Source: Streptomyces fagopyri
GTDB lineage: Bacteria > Actinomycetota > Actinomycetes > Streptomycetales > Streptomycetaceae
DNA: 64,000 nucleotides
Direction: 5' to 3'
NCBI RefSeq assembly: GCF_009498275.1
Contig: NZ_CP045643.1
Location: 4,340,001 to 4,404,000 of the forward strand
Each line of letters opens with the position of its first letter. Within the stretch, counting starts at the first letter, position 1. A program made the translations under genes and the position numbers. Below the pieces are notes generated by a model. It was not told where the DNA came from, made no database searches, and was given only the letters and a program-made list of their open reading frames with translations. This document shows positions 26,101-32,909 of this stretch, in pieces.

Positions 26101-26966
26101 GCCGCATCCGCCGCGCCGCCGCCCGGCTGGCCCGCCCGTTCCGGCGGACCGCCCCGCACACCGGCCGCCGCCCGGCCGCCCCGTTCTGGGTCCGCGGCCT
26201 GACCGCAGGCGGCCGGCCCATCGTCCTCGGCGTCGCCCTCCTCATGTGCGCGCCCGGCGAGTACCACCTCGCCGAGACCGCCGGATGGAACGACCCCTTC
26301 ACCTACGGCATGCCGGTCGTCCTGTCCGCCTACGCGGGCATCGCGGCCGCCGTCGCCTCCACCCGCCGGCCCGGCGACCGGGGCCGCTGGTCCGCGATCA
26401 TCGGCGCGTGCCTCGCCCTCGGCCTCGCCATGGCCGCCCAGGTCGTGTCGCACCTCATCACCACCGGGCACGTCATCGCCGACCAGCCCGTCCTGATCGC
26501 CGTCACCAGCCTCGTCCCGCCCGCCGTCGTCGGGCACCTCCTGCACCTCGCGGCCAGCCCGCCGGATGCACACCAGGACGCCGAGGACGCGCCCGAGTTC
26601 ACCCCCGTCCCGAGCGTCCGGACCGTCCCCGACGTCGTCCCGGTCGGCGCCCGCCTGCTGCCGATCACCACACCCCCGGCGCCCACCGTGACCCTGGAAC
26701 GAGAGGACCAGCAGGACGCCCTCGGGACGCCCGAGCTCCCGCCCGGGACGGACCAGGACGCCGAGGACGCCGACGATGGGCCCCTGCCCGAGCCGCCCCT
26801 CATGACGTCCGCTCAGGTCGCCGAGCTGTACCGCATCGAGATGTCCACCGTCCGCTCCTGGGTCGCACTGGGACGCCTCACCGTCCACAGCAAGGACGCC
26901 CGGAACCGCAACCTCTTCCACCCCGACCAGCTGCCCGACTACGGCTTCGAGGCGGTGCGGTCATGA
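26097..26966 (+). CDS. SpdB/DUF2637-like membrane protein with C-terminal HTH
   Basis: A 289-residue protein. A basic N-terminus precedes about four hydrophobic helices (residues 40-155: LGVALLMCAPGEYHL, MPVVLSAYAGIAAAVA, IIGACLALGLAMAAQVV, AVTSLVPPAVVGHLLHL). This is the arrangement of DUF2637/SpdB spread proteins of Streptomyces conjugative elements. An acidic linker follows. From about residue 236 a MerR/excisionase-type helix-turn-helix appears (MTSAQVAELYRIEMSTVRSW). The membrane-plus-HTH fusion is unusual. It lies in the coupled run that ends at the FtsK-like translocase gene. Confidence 0.75.
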   Translation: MSRIRRAAARLARPFRRTAPHTGRRPAAPFWVRGLTAGGRPIVLGVALLMCAPGEYHLAETAGWNDPFTYGMPVVLSAYAGIAAAVASTRRPGDRGRWSAIIGACLALGLAMAAQVVSHLITTGHVIADQPVLIAVTSLVPPAVVGHLLHLAASPPDAHQDAEDAPEFTPVPSVRTVPDVVPVGARLLPITTPPAPTVTLEREDQQDALGTPELPPGTDQDAEDADDGPLPEPPLMTSAQVAELYRIEMSTVRSWVALGRLTVHSKDARNRNLFHPDQLPDYGFEAVRS

Positions 26967-27136
26967 AGGCTCTCCTCTTCGGCGCCCTGCTCGGCGCCCT
27001 CCTCCTGTGGCCGGCCGCGCTGTCACTCACCGCCACGACCCTGGCCACCGCGGCACAGCCCGCCGTCCTGGCCTTCACCATCGGCGTCCTGGCGCGTCCT
27101 GCGCTCGCCCGCCAGATCCAGAGGTGGAAGCGATGA
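26963..27136 (+). CDS. small two-helix membrane protein
   Basis: A 57-residue protein with two hydrophobic segments (about 3-27 and 31-47) and a basic tail (RQIQRWKR). It resembles the small spread-type membrane proteins next to tra genes in Streptomyces elements, by size and context only. Coupled to both neighbours by ATGA overlaps. Confidence 0.65.
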   Translation: MKALLFGALLGALLLWPAALSLTATTLATAAQPAVLAFTIGVLARPALARQIQRWKR

Positions 27137-27450
27137 GCGACGCCCTCGCCAAGGCGGAGGCCGCCGCCTCCGAGGCGGCCGTGAACAGCGCCGCCGTACA
27201 GGTCGCCCTGGCCGCCGTCGAGCTCGCCAGGCTGGCGCAGACCCAGCAGGAGAAGCCGGCCTGCCAGCACCAGGCCCCGCCCGCCTCCCAGTTCGACGCG
27301 AAGAAGTGGCTGGTCATCGGTGGGGTGGCGTGCGTCTGCTCGCTCGCCTTCGCCCTGGCCTCCATCGCCATCGCCATCGGCGCGTGCTGCGCCACCGCCT
27401 GCGTGCTGGTCCTGCGCTCCCTGTTCCGCGACATCCAGAAGGGCCGATGA
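27133..27450 (+). CDS. membrane protein with N-terminal coiled coil
   Basis: A 105-residue protein. An Ala-rich helix (residues 1-38) and a short linker precede one long hydrophobic segment (about 58-90, WLVIGGVACVCSLAFALASI then AIGACCATACVLVL). Probably an inner-membrane protein acting with the translocase encoded downstream. ATGA overlaps on both sides. Confidence 0.68.
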   Translation: MSDALAKAEAAASEAAVNSAAVQVALAAVELARLAQTQQEKPACQHQAPPASQFDAKKWLVIGGVACVCSLAFALASIAIAIGACCATACVLVLRSLFRDIQKGR

Positions 27451-27644
27451 CCATGGCCAAGCCCGACGACCTCAAGCTCAGCGACTTCACCCTGGTCGAG
27501 ATGGCCCGCATGGGCGTCCTGCTCGGCCGCATGGCCAAGCGCGGTATCGCCGACGACGGCACCGGCAACGTCGACCTGAGCGACCTGCAGCGCCGCGCCG
27601 AACGCATCGAGAAGACGGCCCTGCGCCGCAAAGCCAAGAAGTAG
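27447..27644 (+). CDS. small phage protein, unknown
   Basis: A 65-residue helical protein (DLKLSDFTLVEMARMGVLLG then a basic C-terminus ALRRKAKK). Its ATG overlaps the previous stop. It is the last coupled gene before a hairpin and the translocase gene. Confidence 0.65.
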   Translation: MTMAKPDDLKLSDFTLVEMARMGVLLGRMAKRGIADDGTGNVDLSDLQRRAERIEKTALRRKAKK

Positions 27645-27650
27645 ATCAGC

Positions 27651-27693
27651 CCCGGGGACGGCGTCCAACCGCCAAGCTGCCGCCGTCCCCGGG
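27651..27693. repeat. 13-bp inverted repeat before the translocase gene
   Basis: CCCGGGGACGGCG at 27651-27663 pairs perfectly with 27681-27693 around a 17-nt loop. It lies 38 bp before the FtsK-like start. It could attenuate read-through into that gene or bind a regulator; no U-run follows. Confidence 0.7.
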
Positions 27694-27730
27694 CGTCCCA
27701 CACCTCACCGAGAGGCAGGAACACCCCAGC

Positions 27731-29866
27731 ATGACCTTTGCCCTGATCAAGACGCCAGTGGACGCCCCCGAGGACGTCCGGGACGCTCCGGCGTCCGGAG
27801 CGTCCTCCACCCGCCCCGACCGTCGCCGCGCCCGTTACCTCAAGGTCGCCCGAGCCGCCCTCGCCGACGAACGCATCCGCACCACAGGACGCCTCGCCGT
27901 CCGCCACGCGTCCTACGTCCTCGGCGGGACGCGCGTCGTAGGACGCCGCATCTGGGACGGCAGGACCGCGTCCCGGTACGAGCGGATGATCCGAGCCGCC
28001 GAAGCCGCCGGGCTCCTCGACGAGGTCAAGGAGTGGGAGGCCCGCGGCAAAGACTTCCGCGCGGCCCGCCACCGCCGCCGCGTCGAGATGCTGCAGTTCG
28101 CCCTCCAGGCGCCCAAGGCGCTCGGCGCGGCCGCGCTCGGCAGTGCCGGCCTGCTGCTCCTCATCGGCATCCTGCTCGCGTGGGCCAACAAGGACGTCGC
28201 CGACGTCGCCGCCCCGTTCGAGACCGTCGCCGACCTGGTCCGGTGGGTGGCCCTCATCGCGGGCGTCATCTGGGGGCCTGGCCTCGCCCTCGCGCCCTGG
28301 CTCGGCCTCGCCGCCGTGTGGGCCATCGGCCAGCACCAGCACACCGCCCCGCAGTGGGCCCTGCCCGTCCGCGCCCGCGACCTCGGCGCCGCCATCACCC
28401 CGTCCATCGTCGTCGTCGCCTTCCGCGACCTGGGCATCTCCCCGCTCCGCAAGGCCATCGACGCGATGGGAGACGCGGGCGCGGCCCTGCTCTCCGGCAT
28501 CAAGATCGCCGGATGCGGTGTCGAGGTCGACGTCCACCTGCCCTCCGGCGTCTCCACCGAGGAGATCCAGAACAAGCGGCGCAAGCTCGCCGAGAACCTC
28601 AACCGGCACGAGCACGAGGTGTTCATCGCCATCCCGCCCGCCCCGCGGACCGTCCGCCTGTGGATCGCCGACAGCGGCGCCCTCGACGAGCCGATCGGCG
28701 CCTCGCCGCTGATGCTCGACGAGGAGACCACCGCGGACTACTACACCGGGTCCGCGCCGTGGGGACAGAACCTGCGCGGCGACTCCGCCGGCGTCAGCGT
28801 CTTCCAGCGGCACATCCTGCTCACCGGTCTCTCCAACCAGGGCAAGACCGCCTCGCTGCGCGCCCTCGCGCTCTGGCTCATGTTCGACCTGACCGTGGAC
28901 TTCTACATCGCCGACCTCAAGGGCGTCGGCGACTGGCGGCCCTTCCACGGCCTCGCCCAGGTCCTCATCCAGGGCCCCACCGACGACCACGTCGCCCAGG
29001 CCACCGACATGGTCGAGTGGGGCGTCGACGAGATGCAGAAGCGCATCGCCCTCCTGGAGGAGTCCGGCGCCACCGACGGCGTGACCAGGGACATGGCCCG
29101 CACAGACCCGCGGTTCCGGCCCGTCGTCCTCATCGTCGACGAGGCCCAAGTCGCCTACGGGTGCGGCGCCAAGAGCCCCGACGGCCGGCCCTACGGCGGC
29201 AGCAAGGCCACCAGCCGCTACTTCCAGGCCGTCAAGAAGATCCACGACCAGGGCCGCGCCGTGAACGTCACCATCTGGGAAGGCACCCAGGACCCCACTG
29301 ACGAGAACCTGCCCAAGCGGTCCCGCGAGGGCAACCACATCCGCGGCTCCCTCGTCCTCGGCACCGAGTCCCAGGCCAAGATGGCGCTCGGCGAAGCCCC
29401 CGTCGATGCCGGCGCCGCCCCACACAAGCTCCGCCGGGGCAAGGACCGCGGCACCATCGTCGTCGCGGGCGAGGGCATCCAACTGGAGGCCGGACAGTCG
29501 TCCGTCACCATCCGCACCTACTTCATCTCCGGTGAGGACGCCGTCGTCCTCACCGACCGGGCCAAGGCTCGCCGCGAGGACGTTGCCACCGTCCCGAAGC
29601 TGGAGATCGTCCAGCCCGTCGACCATCTCGCCGACCTCGCTGCCGTCGTCGGCCGAGAGAACCGGGTGCGCACCACGGAGGTCATCCACCGGCTCAAGAC
29701 CCGCAACCACACCGTGTACGAGCACTGGAACGGGGCCCGACTCAAGGCCCTGCTCGCCGAGTACGGCGAGGAGCCTGGGACCCTCGACGGCTACCCGGTC
29801 GTCAAGCTGGAGAGCGTCGAGCGGGCCCTCGGCCGCCGCGCGGAGGAGCTCGCCGAGGCGCAGTGA
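27731..29866 (+). CDS. FtsK/SpoIIIE (Tra)-like DNA translocase
   Basis: A 711-residue protein. A basic N-terminal region is followed by two hydrophobic segments (about 135-155 and 170-200). The FtsK/SpoIIIE ATPase domain has Walker A LLTGLSNQGKTASLRAL (about residues 366-380) and Walker B VVLIVDEAQ (about 466). A winged-helix-like C-terminus (RVRTTEVIHRLKTRNHTVYE) follows. The size and membrane-anchored architecture match the single-protein Tra translocases of Streptomyces conjugative plasmids and integrative elements, which move double-stranded DNA between hyphae. In a phage it may aid DNA transfer or segregation; this is inferred. The N-terminal codons carry a dense hexamer repeat. Confidence 0.88.
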   Translation: MTFALIKTPVDAPEDVRDAPASGASSTRPDRRRARYLKVARAALADERIRTTGRLAVRHASYVLGGTRVVGRRIWDGRTASRYERMIRAAEAAGLLDEVKEWEARGKDFRAARHRRRVEMLQFALQAPKALGAAALGSAGLLLLIGILLAWANKDVADVAAPFETVADLVRWVALIAGVIWGPGLALAPWLGLAAVWAIGQHQHTAPQWALPVRARDLGAAITPSIVVVAFRDLGISPLRKAIDAMGDAGAALLSGIKIAGCGVEVDVHLPSGVSTEEIQNKRRKLAENLNRHEHEVFIAIPPAPRTVRLWIADSGALDEPIGASPLMLDEETTADYYTGSAPWGQNLRGDSAGVSVFQRHILLTGLSNQGKTASLRALALWLMFDLTVDFYIADLKGVGDWRPFHGLAQVLIQGPTDDHVAQATDMVEWGVDEMQKRIALLEESGATDGVTRDMARTDPRFRPVVLIVDEAQVAYGCGAKSPDGRPYGGSKATSRYFQAVKKIHDQGRAVNVTIWEGTQDPTDENLPKRSREGNHIRGSLVLGTESQAKMALGEAPVDAGAAPHKLRRGKDRGTIVVAGEGIQLEAGQSSVTIRTYFISGEDAVVLTDRAKARREDVATVPKLEIVQPVDHLADLAAVVGRENRVRTTEVIHRLKTRNHTVYEHWNGARLKALLAEYGEEPGTLDGYPVVKLESVERALGRRAEELAEAQ
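27760..27973. repeat. GGACGC/GCGTCC hexamer cluster in translocase 5' coding region
   Basis: Nine copies of GGACGC or its complement occur in 214 bp: 27760, 27781, 27791, 27800, 27887, 27908, 27927, 27941 and 27968. Several form inverted pairs, including 27781-27790 with 27796-27805 (10-bp stem, 5-nt loop). The copies fall in different codon phases, so protein sequence alone does not explain them. Confidence 0.75.
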
Positions 29867-29954
29867 CCCGGCAGTGGGCAGTGACTTTCCACTTCCGAGG
29901 TCACTGGATCACCCCACTGGCGCTGATCAGCGCAAACGGCAATCAAGTGAGGCA

Positions 29955-30001
29955 GAGAGGCCGCTCCCAGGGACCCCAAGTGCCCGCGGAAGCGGCCTCT
30001 C
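29955..30001. terminator. bidirectional hairpin between convergent genes
   Basis: An 11-bp stem, GAGAGGCCGCT (29955-29965) with 29991-30001, closes a 25-nt loop. It lies between the stop of the rightward translocase gene (29866) and the stop of a leftward gene (30026), fitting termination of both. Confidence 0.7.
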
Positions 30002-30025
30002 GCCGACCCTGCGCATGGTCACTCA

Positions 30026-30343
30026 CTAGCCGGATTGAGGCTCTCCGTGCCAGCGGCGTCGCATGAAGTGCTCCGACGTGGTCCCGCCGATAACCGCGCC
30101 CTCCACCTCGCTCAGGACGGCGCTTGAGATCCACTCCGGAGTGGCGATCTGCTTGCCGCTGTCGATGATCCAGCCGCCTTGGCCAAGCAAGTTCAAGGCG
30201 GCGATGTCGGACTCGCATCGCTGCCCTGCCACGTTGCTCCCCGTCCGCGCGTAAGCCCAGACCTCGTCGAAGGCTGGCTGGCGGCGCCTCTTCTGCGCTT
30301 GCACCCTCACGAGATACAGGCAGCCGTACTCATACCGGTCCAT
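30026..30343 (-). CDS. leftward accessory phage protein, unknown
   Basis: A 105-residue protein starting MDRYEYGCLYLVRVQAQKRR with a mixed alpha/beta pattern. ATG at 30343 is preferred because GGGGGG lies about 4 nt upstream. An in-frame TTG at 30379 would add 12 residues. It stands alone on the opposite strand between early and late regions, with slightly lower GC than its neighbours. This is the usual position of an independently expressed accessory gene. Function unknown. Confidence 0.6.
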   Translation of the reverse strand: MDRYEYGCLYLVRVQAQKRRRQPAFDEVWAYARTGSNVAGQRCESDIAALNLLGQGGWIIDSGKQIATPEWISSAVLSEVEGAVIGGTTSEHFMRRRWHGEPQSG

Positions 30344-30652
30344 GTGCCCCCCGAGCATTGCTAGGTGGAAGCCAGGCAATCAGCGGGCCCCGCGAGTCCT
30401 CGCTGCCGGGTCGACAACGCCAACCGCGCGCTGCCCGAGCCGACATGGAACCGTTGCCGCATTCCTGGCGGATCTGGCATCAAGAGCATCACATGAGCAA
30501 TGAAGATCAAACGAGCACTCCGGAGGATCGGGCCGGCAACGTACAGAGCTGCACCGGAGCCGACCGCGAGCGCTTCCACCTCTTAAGCGGCGCCCAAGCA
30601 GCGCCCACGATCATGCCCGCGTGAAGAACGTCCCTGGCCTGGAGCCAGCCCG
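30344..30652. other. intergenic interval, no firm gene
   Basis: About 309 bp. A 43-codon frame from ATG 30493 to 30624 (starts MSNEDQTSTPEDRAGN) has no good ribosome site and is not called. The stretch must hold the promoter for the leftward gene and possibly one for the rightward genes; none could be assigned. Confidence 0.4.
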
Positions 30653-30811
30653 ATGAACCGCGCAGAGCGCCTCGCCATCCTCGGCCCCGAGGTCGTAGCC
30701 GCGATCAAGGCCCGCGTAGCCCTCGCCCCGGAGCCCACCGACGAACTCGTCGAAGAACTCCGTCGGATACCCCGCCGGCGAGATCCCGGCGCCCCGGCCG
30801 GCTGCCGTTGA
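30653..30811 (+). CDS. small phage protein, unknown
   Basis: A 52-residue protein starting MNRAERLAILGPEVVAAIKA with an Arg/Pro-rich tail. GGAG lies about 9 nt before the ATG. Similar short proteins with the N-terminus MNRAERLA occur in Streptomyces phage genomes (recollection). Function unknown. Confidence 0.6.
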   Translation: MNRAERLAILGPEVVAAIKARVALAPEPTDELVEELRRIPRRRDPGAPAGCR

Positions 30812-30846
30812 TCACCCCGATAGCTGAGGGGCCGCATCATGGAGAC

Positions 30847-31047
30847 ATGGAAGACGAGCTCGCCCCGCCCGGCCGGTACACGACCCGCGACGTCGCCCGC
30901 GCCCTCGGCACCAGCACCGGCGCCGTCCGGAACCTCGTCTACCGAGGCCGCCTCAAGCGCGTCGGAGGCACCGAGCGACACCCGCAATACGCCGTTTCCG
31001 AAGTCGCCGCGCTCCTCGCCGACCGCCAGGAGCGCTCGATCGCTTGA
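30847..31047 (+). CDS. MerR/excisionase-type small DNA-binding protein
   Basis: A 66-residue winged-helix protein: RYTTRDVARALGTSTGAVRN, then LKRVGGTERHPQYAVSEVAALL. The fold is that of small excisionase or helix-turn-helix-17 proteins that read and bend DNA. It could be a late-gene regulator or a recombination directionality factor for the serine integrase. It is distant from int, and known directionality factors share no common sequence, so this stays open. The start is not certain, as GGAG lies only 2 nt before the ATG. Confidence 0.65.
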   Translation: MEDELAPPGRYTTRDVARALGTSTGAVRNLVYRGRLKRVGGTERHPQYAVSEVAALLADRQERSIA

Positions 31048-31234
31048 CCGCAGGTCAGACGCCGTGTGACGATCTGCGTGTACAACTGTGCCCTCAACCG
31101 GCACCACAAGCCGCTCGGTAGCACCGAGCAACAGAGGTCCCCAGCCCGCCGACCACGACATCGCGGGCGCTGGACCAGGCCTTGGACCCGGCACCAAACG
31201 CTCGTCGTGGGAGCGGCCGGGACCACCTTCAGAC

Positions 31235-31283
31235 ACACGACGAAGCCCCTGCTCCGGTCCCCCCGGCGGGGGCTTCGTCGTGT
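31235..31283 (+). terminator. 15-bp hairpin terminator
   Basis: A perfect 15-bp stem, ACACGACGAAGCCCC (31235-31249) with 31269-31283, closes a 19-nt loop. It lies in the 316-bp gene-free gap (31048-31363) between the small DNA-binding protein and the next gene. It probably separates early from late transcription. Confidence 0.78.
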
Positions 31284-31363
31284 CACAGGACGGACACACC
31301 GCCCACACACCCCCAGACCCGGCGCCACACTGAGCCCCTCAACACCGCACCCAAGGGGGGCCC

Positions 31364-31624
31364 ATGGGATTCATGAACGACGCCAAGGCGAACGTCGCCG
31401 CCGACGCCGCACGCAAGGCCCGCGAGAAAGGGCAGCGCGTCCTCGTCTACAAGTTCATCGAGGCCAACCAGAGCAGCAAGTCCACCGCCCCCATGCAGGG
31501 CATGGCCGAGCAGATCGAGGCCGTCGAGGCCCACGGCTGGAGACTGGACCAGATGGCAGCCGCCGAAGGGAAGACCTTTACCGGCGAACGCGTCGCGCTG
31601 GTCTGTATCTTCCGCGCCGTCTGA
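31364..31624 (+). CDS. phage protein, unknown
   Basis: An 86-residue protein: helix NDAKANVAADAARKAREKGQ, then RVLVYKFIEANQSS, then a C-terminal GKTFTGERVALVCIFRAV. The compact alpha/beta pattern is recurrent in Streptomyces phages. ATG at 31364 follows AAGGGGGG. Function unknown. It starts the gene run leading to the packaging module. Confidence 0.72.
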   Translation: MGFMNDAKANVAADAARKAREKGQRVLVYKFIEANQSSKSTAPMQGMAEQIEAVEAHGWRLDQMAAAEGKTFTGERVALVCIFRAV

Positions 31625-31686
31625 CCACACGCACCCAGGCCCGGCCCTCACCGAGAGGCCGGGCCTCTGCACGCCTGGGGGTGAGC

Positions 31687-31980
31687 ATGGCCACCGACCG
31701 CAGCGAGCTCACCTCCTACGAGTGGCGCCAGCTCCGAGCCCGCACCCTCGCCGCATCCGACGTCTGCATCGTCTGCGGCCACGGCGCCGCCGACACCGCC
31801 GACCACGTCATCCCCGTCAGCAAAGGCGGCCCGCGCCTCGACCCCGACAACGTCGCACCCATCCACGGCGTGGCCGGCTGCCGCGTCTGTCTCCGCAAGT
31901 GCAACAGCGAGAAGGGCGACCGGCCGCTGTCCGAGGTCGTCCAACTGCGCACCTCGGTCGACTGGTTCGCCGGACCGTAG
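31687..31980 (+). CDS. HNH endonuclease
   Basis: A 97-residue HNH nuclease. Zinc ligands are CIVC and CRVCLRKC, the catalytic motif is ADHVIPVSKGG, and the terminal segment is CNSEKGDRPL. HNH proteins next to terminase genes assist the terminase in cutting at the packaging site in many phages with HK97-type heads. ATG at 31687 is preferred, with GGGGG 6 nt upstream; in-frame GTG at 31681 is the alternative. Confidence 0.9.
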   Translation: MATDRSELTSYEWRQLRARTLAASDVCIVCGHGAADTADHVIPVSKGGPRLDPDNVAPIHGVAGCRVCLRKCNSEKGDRPLSEVVQLRTSVDWFAGP

Positions 31981-31990
31981 AGAGGACACC

Positions 31991-32221
31991 ATGCCGAAGC
32001 TCAGCACCGAGCAGATCACCACGCACACGCTGACCCTCACCGATGCCGAGCTGGCCGAGTGGCGCGAGGCGGCACGGTGTGCCCTCGACCTTGGCGGTGA
32101 CAAGGACGAGCACGCCGATACATGGCGCTCCATCTCCCGCCTCGGGCTGCCAGCCACGCGCGGCAGCCTCTCCGACCAGCTGGCCAACCGCGCCATCGTT
32201 GGCGACACCAGGGGAGGATGA
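31991..32221 (+). CDS. small phage protein, unknown
   Basis: A 76-residue protein (TLTLTDAELAEWREAARCAL with an Arg/Gly-rich tail). ATG follows GAGAGGACACC. It lies between HNH and terminase genes. Function unknown. Confidence 0.65.
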   Translation: MPKLSTEQITTHTLTLTDAELAEWREAARCALDLGGDKDEHADTWRSISRLGLPATRGSLSDQLANRAIVGDTRGG

Positions 32222-32222
32222 C

Positions 32223-32486
32223 ATGGCCAAGCTGGTCGAAACCCCCTTCGGGCCCAGGGACGCCGTGGCTGCCTGGCTCCGCGCCAACGGCGTCGACCCA
32301 AGCGACGTGCCGATCGAGGGACCGATCACCATCACGCGGGACCGCATCCACTACGACGCCATGCTGTGCAACGGCACAGGCCACCGCTACGTGGCCCCAG
32401 GCACGGACGACGTGGCCACAGCGCCGAGGTGGGCCGTACTCAAGGTGGCGCCACCTGCAAACGTGCAGGTCACAGCCCTGGCCTGA
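32223..32486 (+). CDS. small phage protein, unknown
   Basis: An 87-residue protein. An N-terminal helical part (GPRDAVAAWLRANGVDPSDV) is followed by a beta-rich part (ITITRDRIHYDAMLCN, RWAVLKVAPPANVQV). GGGGAGGATGAC precedes its ATG. Common upstream of actinophage terminases; no role known. Confidence 0.65.
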   Translation: MAKLVETPFGPRDAVAAWLRANGVDPSDVPIEGPITITRDRIHYDAMLCNGTGHRYVAPGTDDVATAPRWAVLKVAPPANVQVTALA

Positions 32487-32630
32487 GCGATCAAAACCCC
32501 AGGTCAGAGGCTTGATCCGGCTTAGATCGGCCGAGATTTTTAGGGAAGATCATCTTCTCAACCCCGCGCCCAGCTTTTATTTTTCTCCCCCCGGGCGGAT
32601 GAGCCGGGGATGATCTTGGAGGGGGGCGCG
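32487..32630. promoter_or_regulatory. A+T-richer gap before terminase, candidate cos/pac and late promoter
   Basis: A 144-bp noncoding gap, noticeably richer in A+T than its surroundings (for example GAGATTTTTAGGGAAGATCA and GCTTTTATTTTTCTCC), ending in a run of C and G. Packaging sites of phages with adjacent HNH and small-terminase genes usually lie here. No cohesive-end sequence can be fixed from this strand alone. Confidence 0.4.
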
Positions 32631-32909
32631 ATGGGCCCCGTCGAGGAGGCCGTCCGCAGCGACGTCGAGCAGCTCGGCGACCTGGCCGGCGTCGAACCGT
32701 CGCTGTCCGAGGTGGCGTTCGCGCTGGCCCGGTCGATCGATACGGCGACGTCCGGCGAGTGCCAGACCTGCGGGGAGGCGGTGGCCGGCCCCGAGGACCG
32801 GACGCTGCCTCAGTTGACCCGCGAGCTCCGGCTGACGCTCGCCCAGCTGCTGGAGGGGCGGGCCGCTGACGATGACGACGACCTCGGAGACCTGGGCTCC
32901 CCCGACTGA
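32631..32909 (+). CDS. candidate terminase small subunit
   Basis: A 92-residue protein: helical N-terminus (PVEEAVRSDVEQLGDLAG, then EVAFALARSID), a Cys pair (ECQTCGEA), a helical region (TLPQLTRELRLTLAQLLEG) and an acidic tail (ADDDDDLGDLGS). ATG at 32631 is preferred, as GGAGGGGGG ends 4 nt before it. Position directly before the large terminase and the size suggest the small, DNA-recognising terminase subunit; sequence alone is not decisive. Its 3' two-thirds are duplicated exactly at 52117-52304. Confidence 0.65.
   Translation: MGPVEEAVRSDVEQLGDLAGVEPSLSEVAFALARSIDTATSGECQTCGEAVAGPEDRTLPQLTRELRLTLAQLLEGRAADDDDDLGDLGSPD
32721..32908. repeat. 188-bp exact direct repeat, left copy
   Basis: Identical over 188 bp to 52117-52304 in the same orientation. 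It covers the 3' part of the small-terminase candidate and the first 37 bp of the large-terminase gene. The two copies bracket the whole packaging, structural and lysis region. Confidence 0.97.

Noticed and set aside
30493..30624. A 43-codon frame starting MSNEDQTSTPEDRAGN
   Set aside because: No convincing ribosome site, no overlap coupling and no recognisable family, so it was left uncalled.
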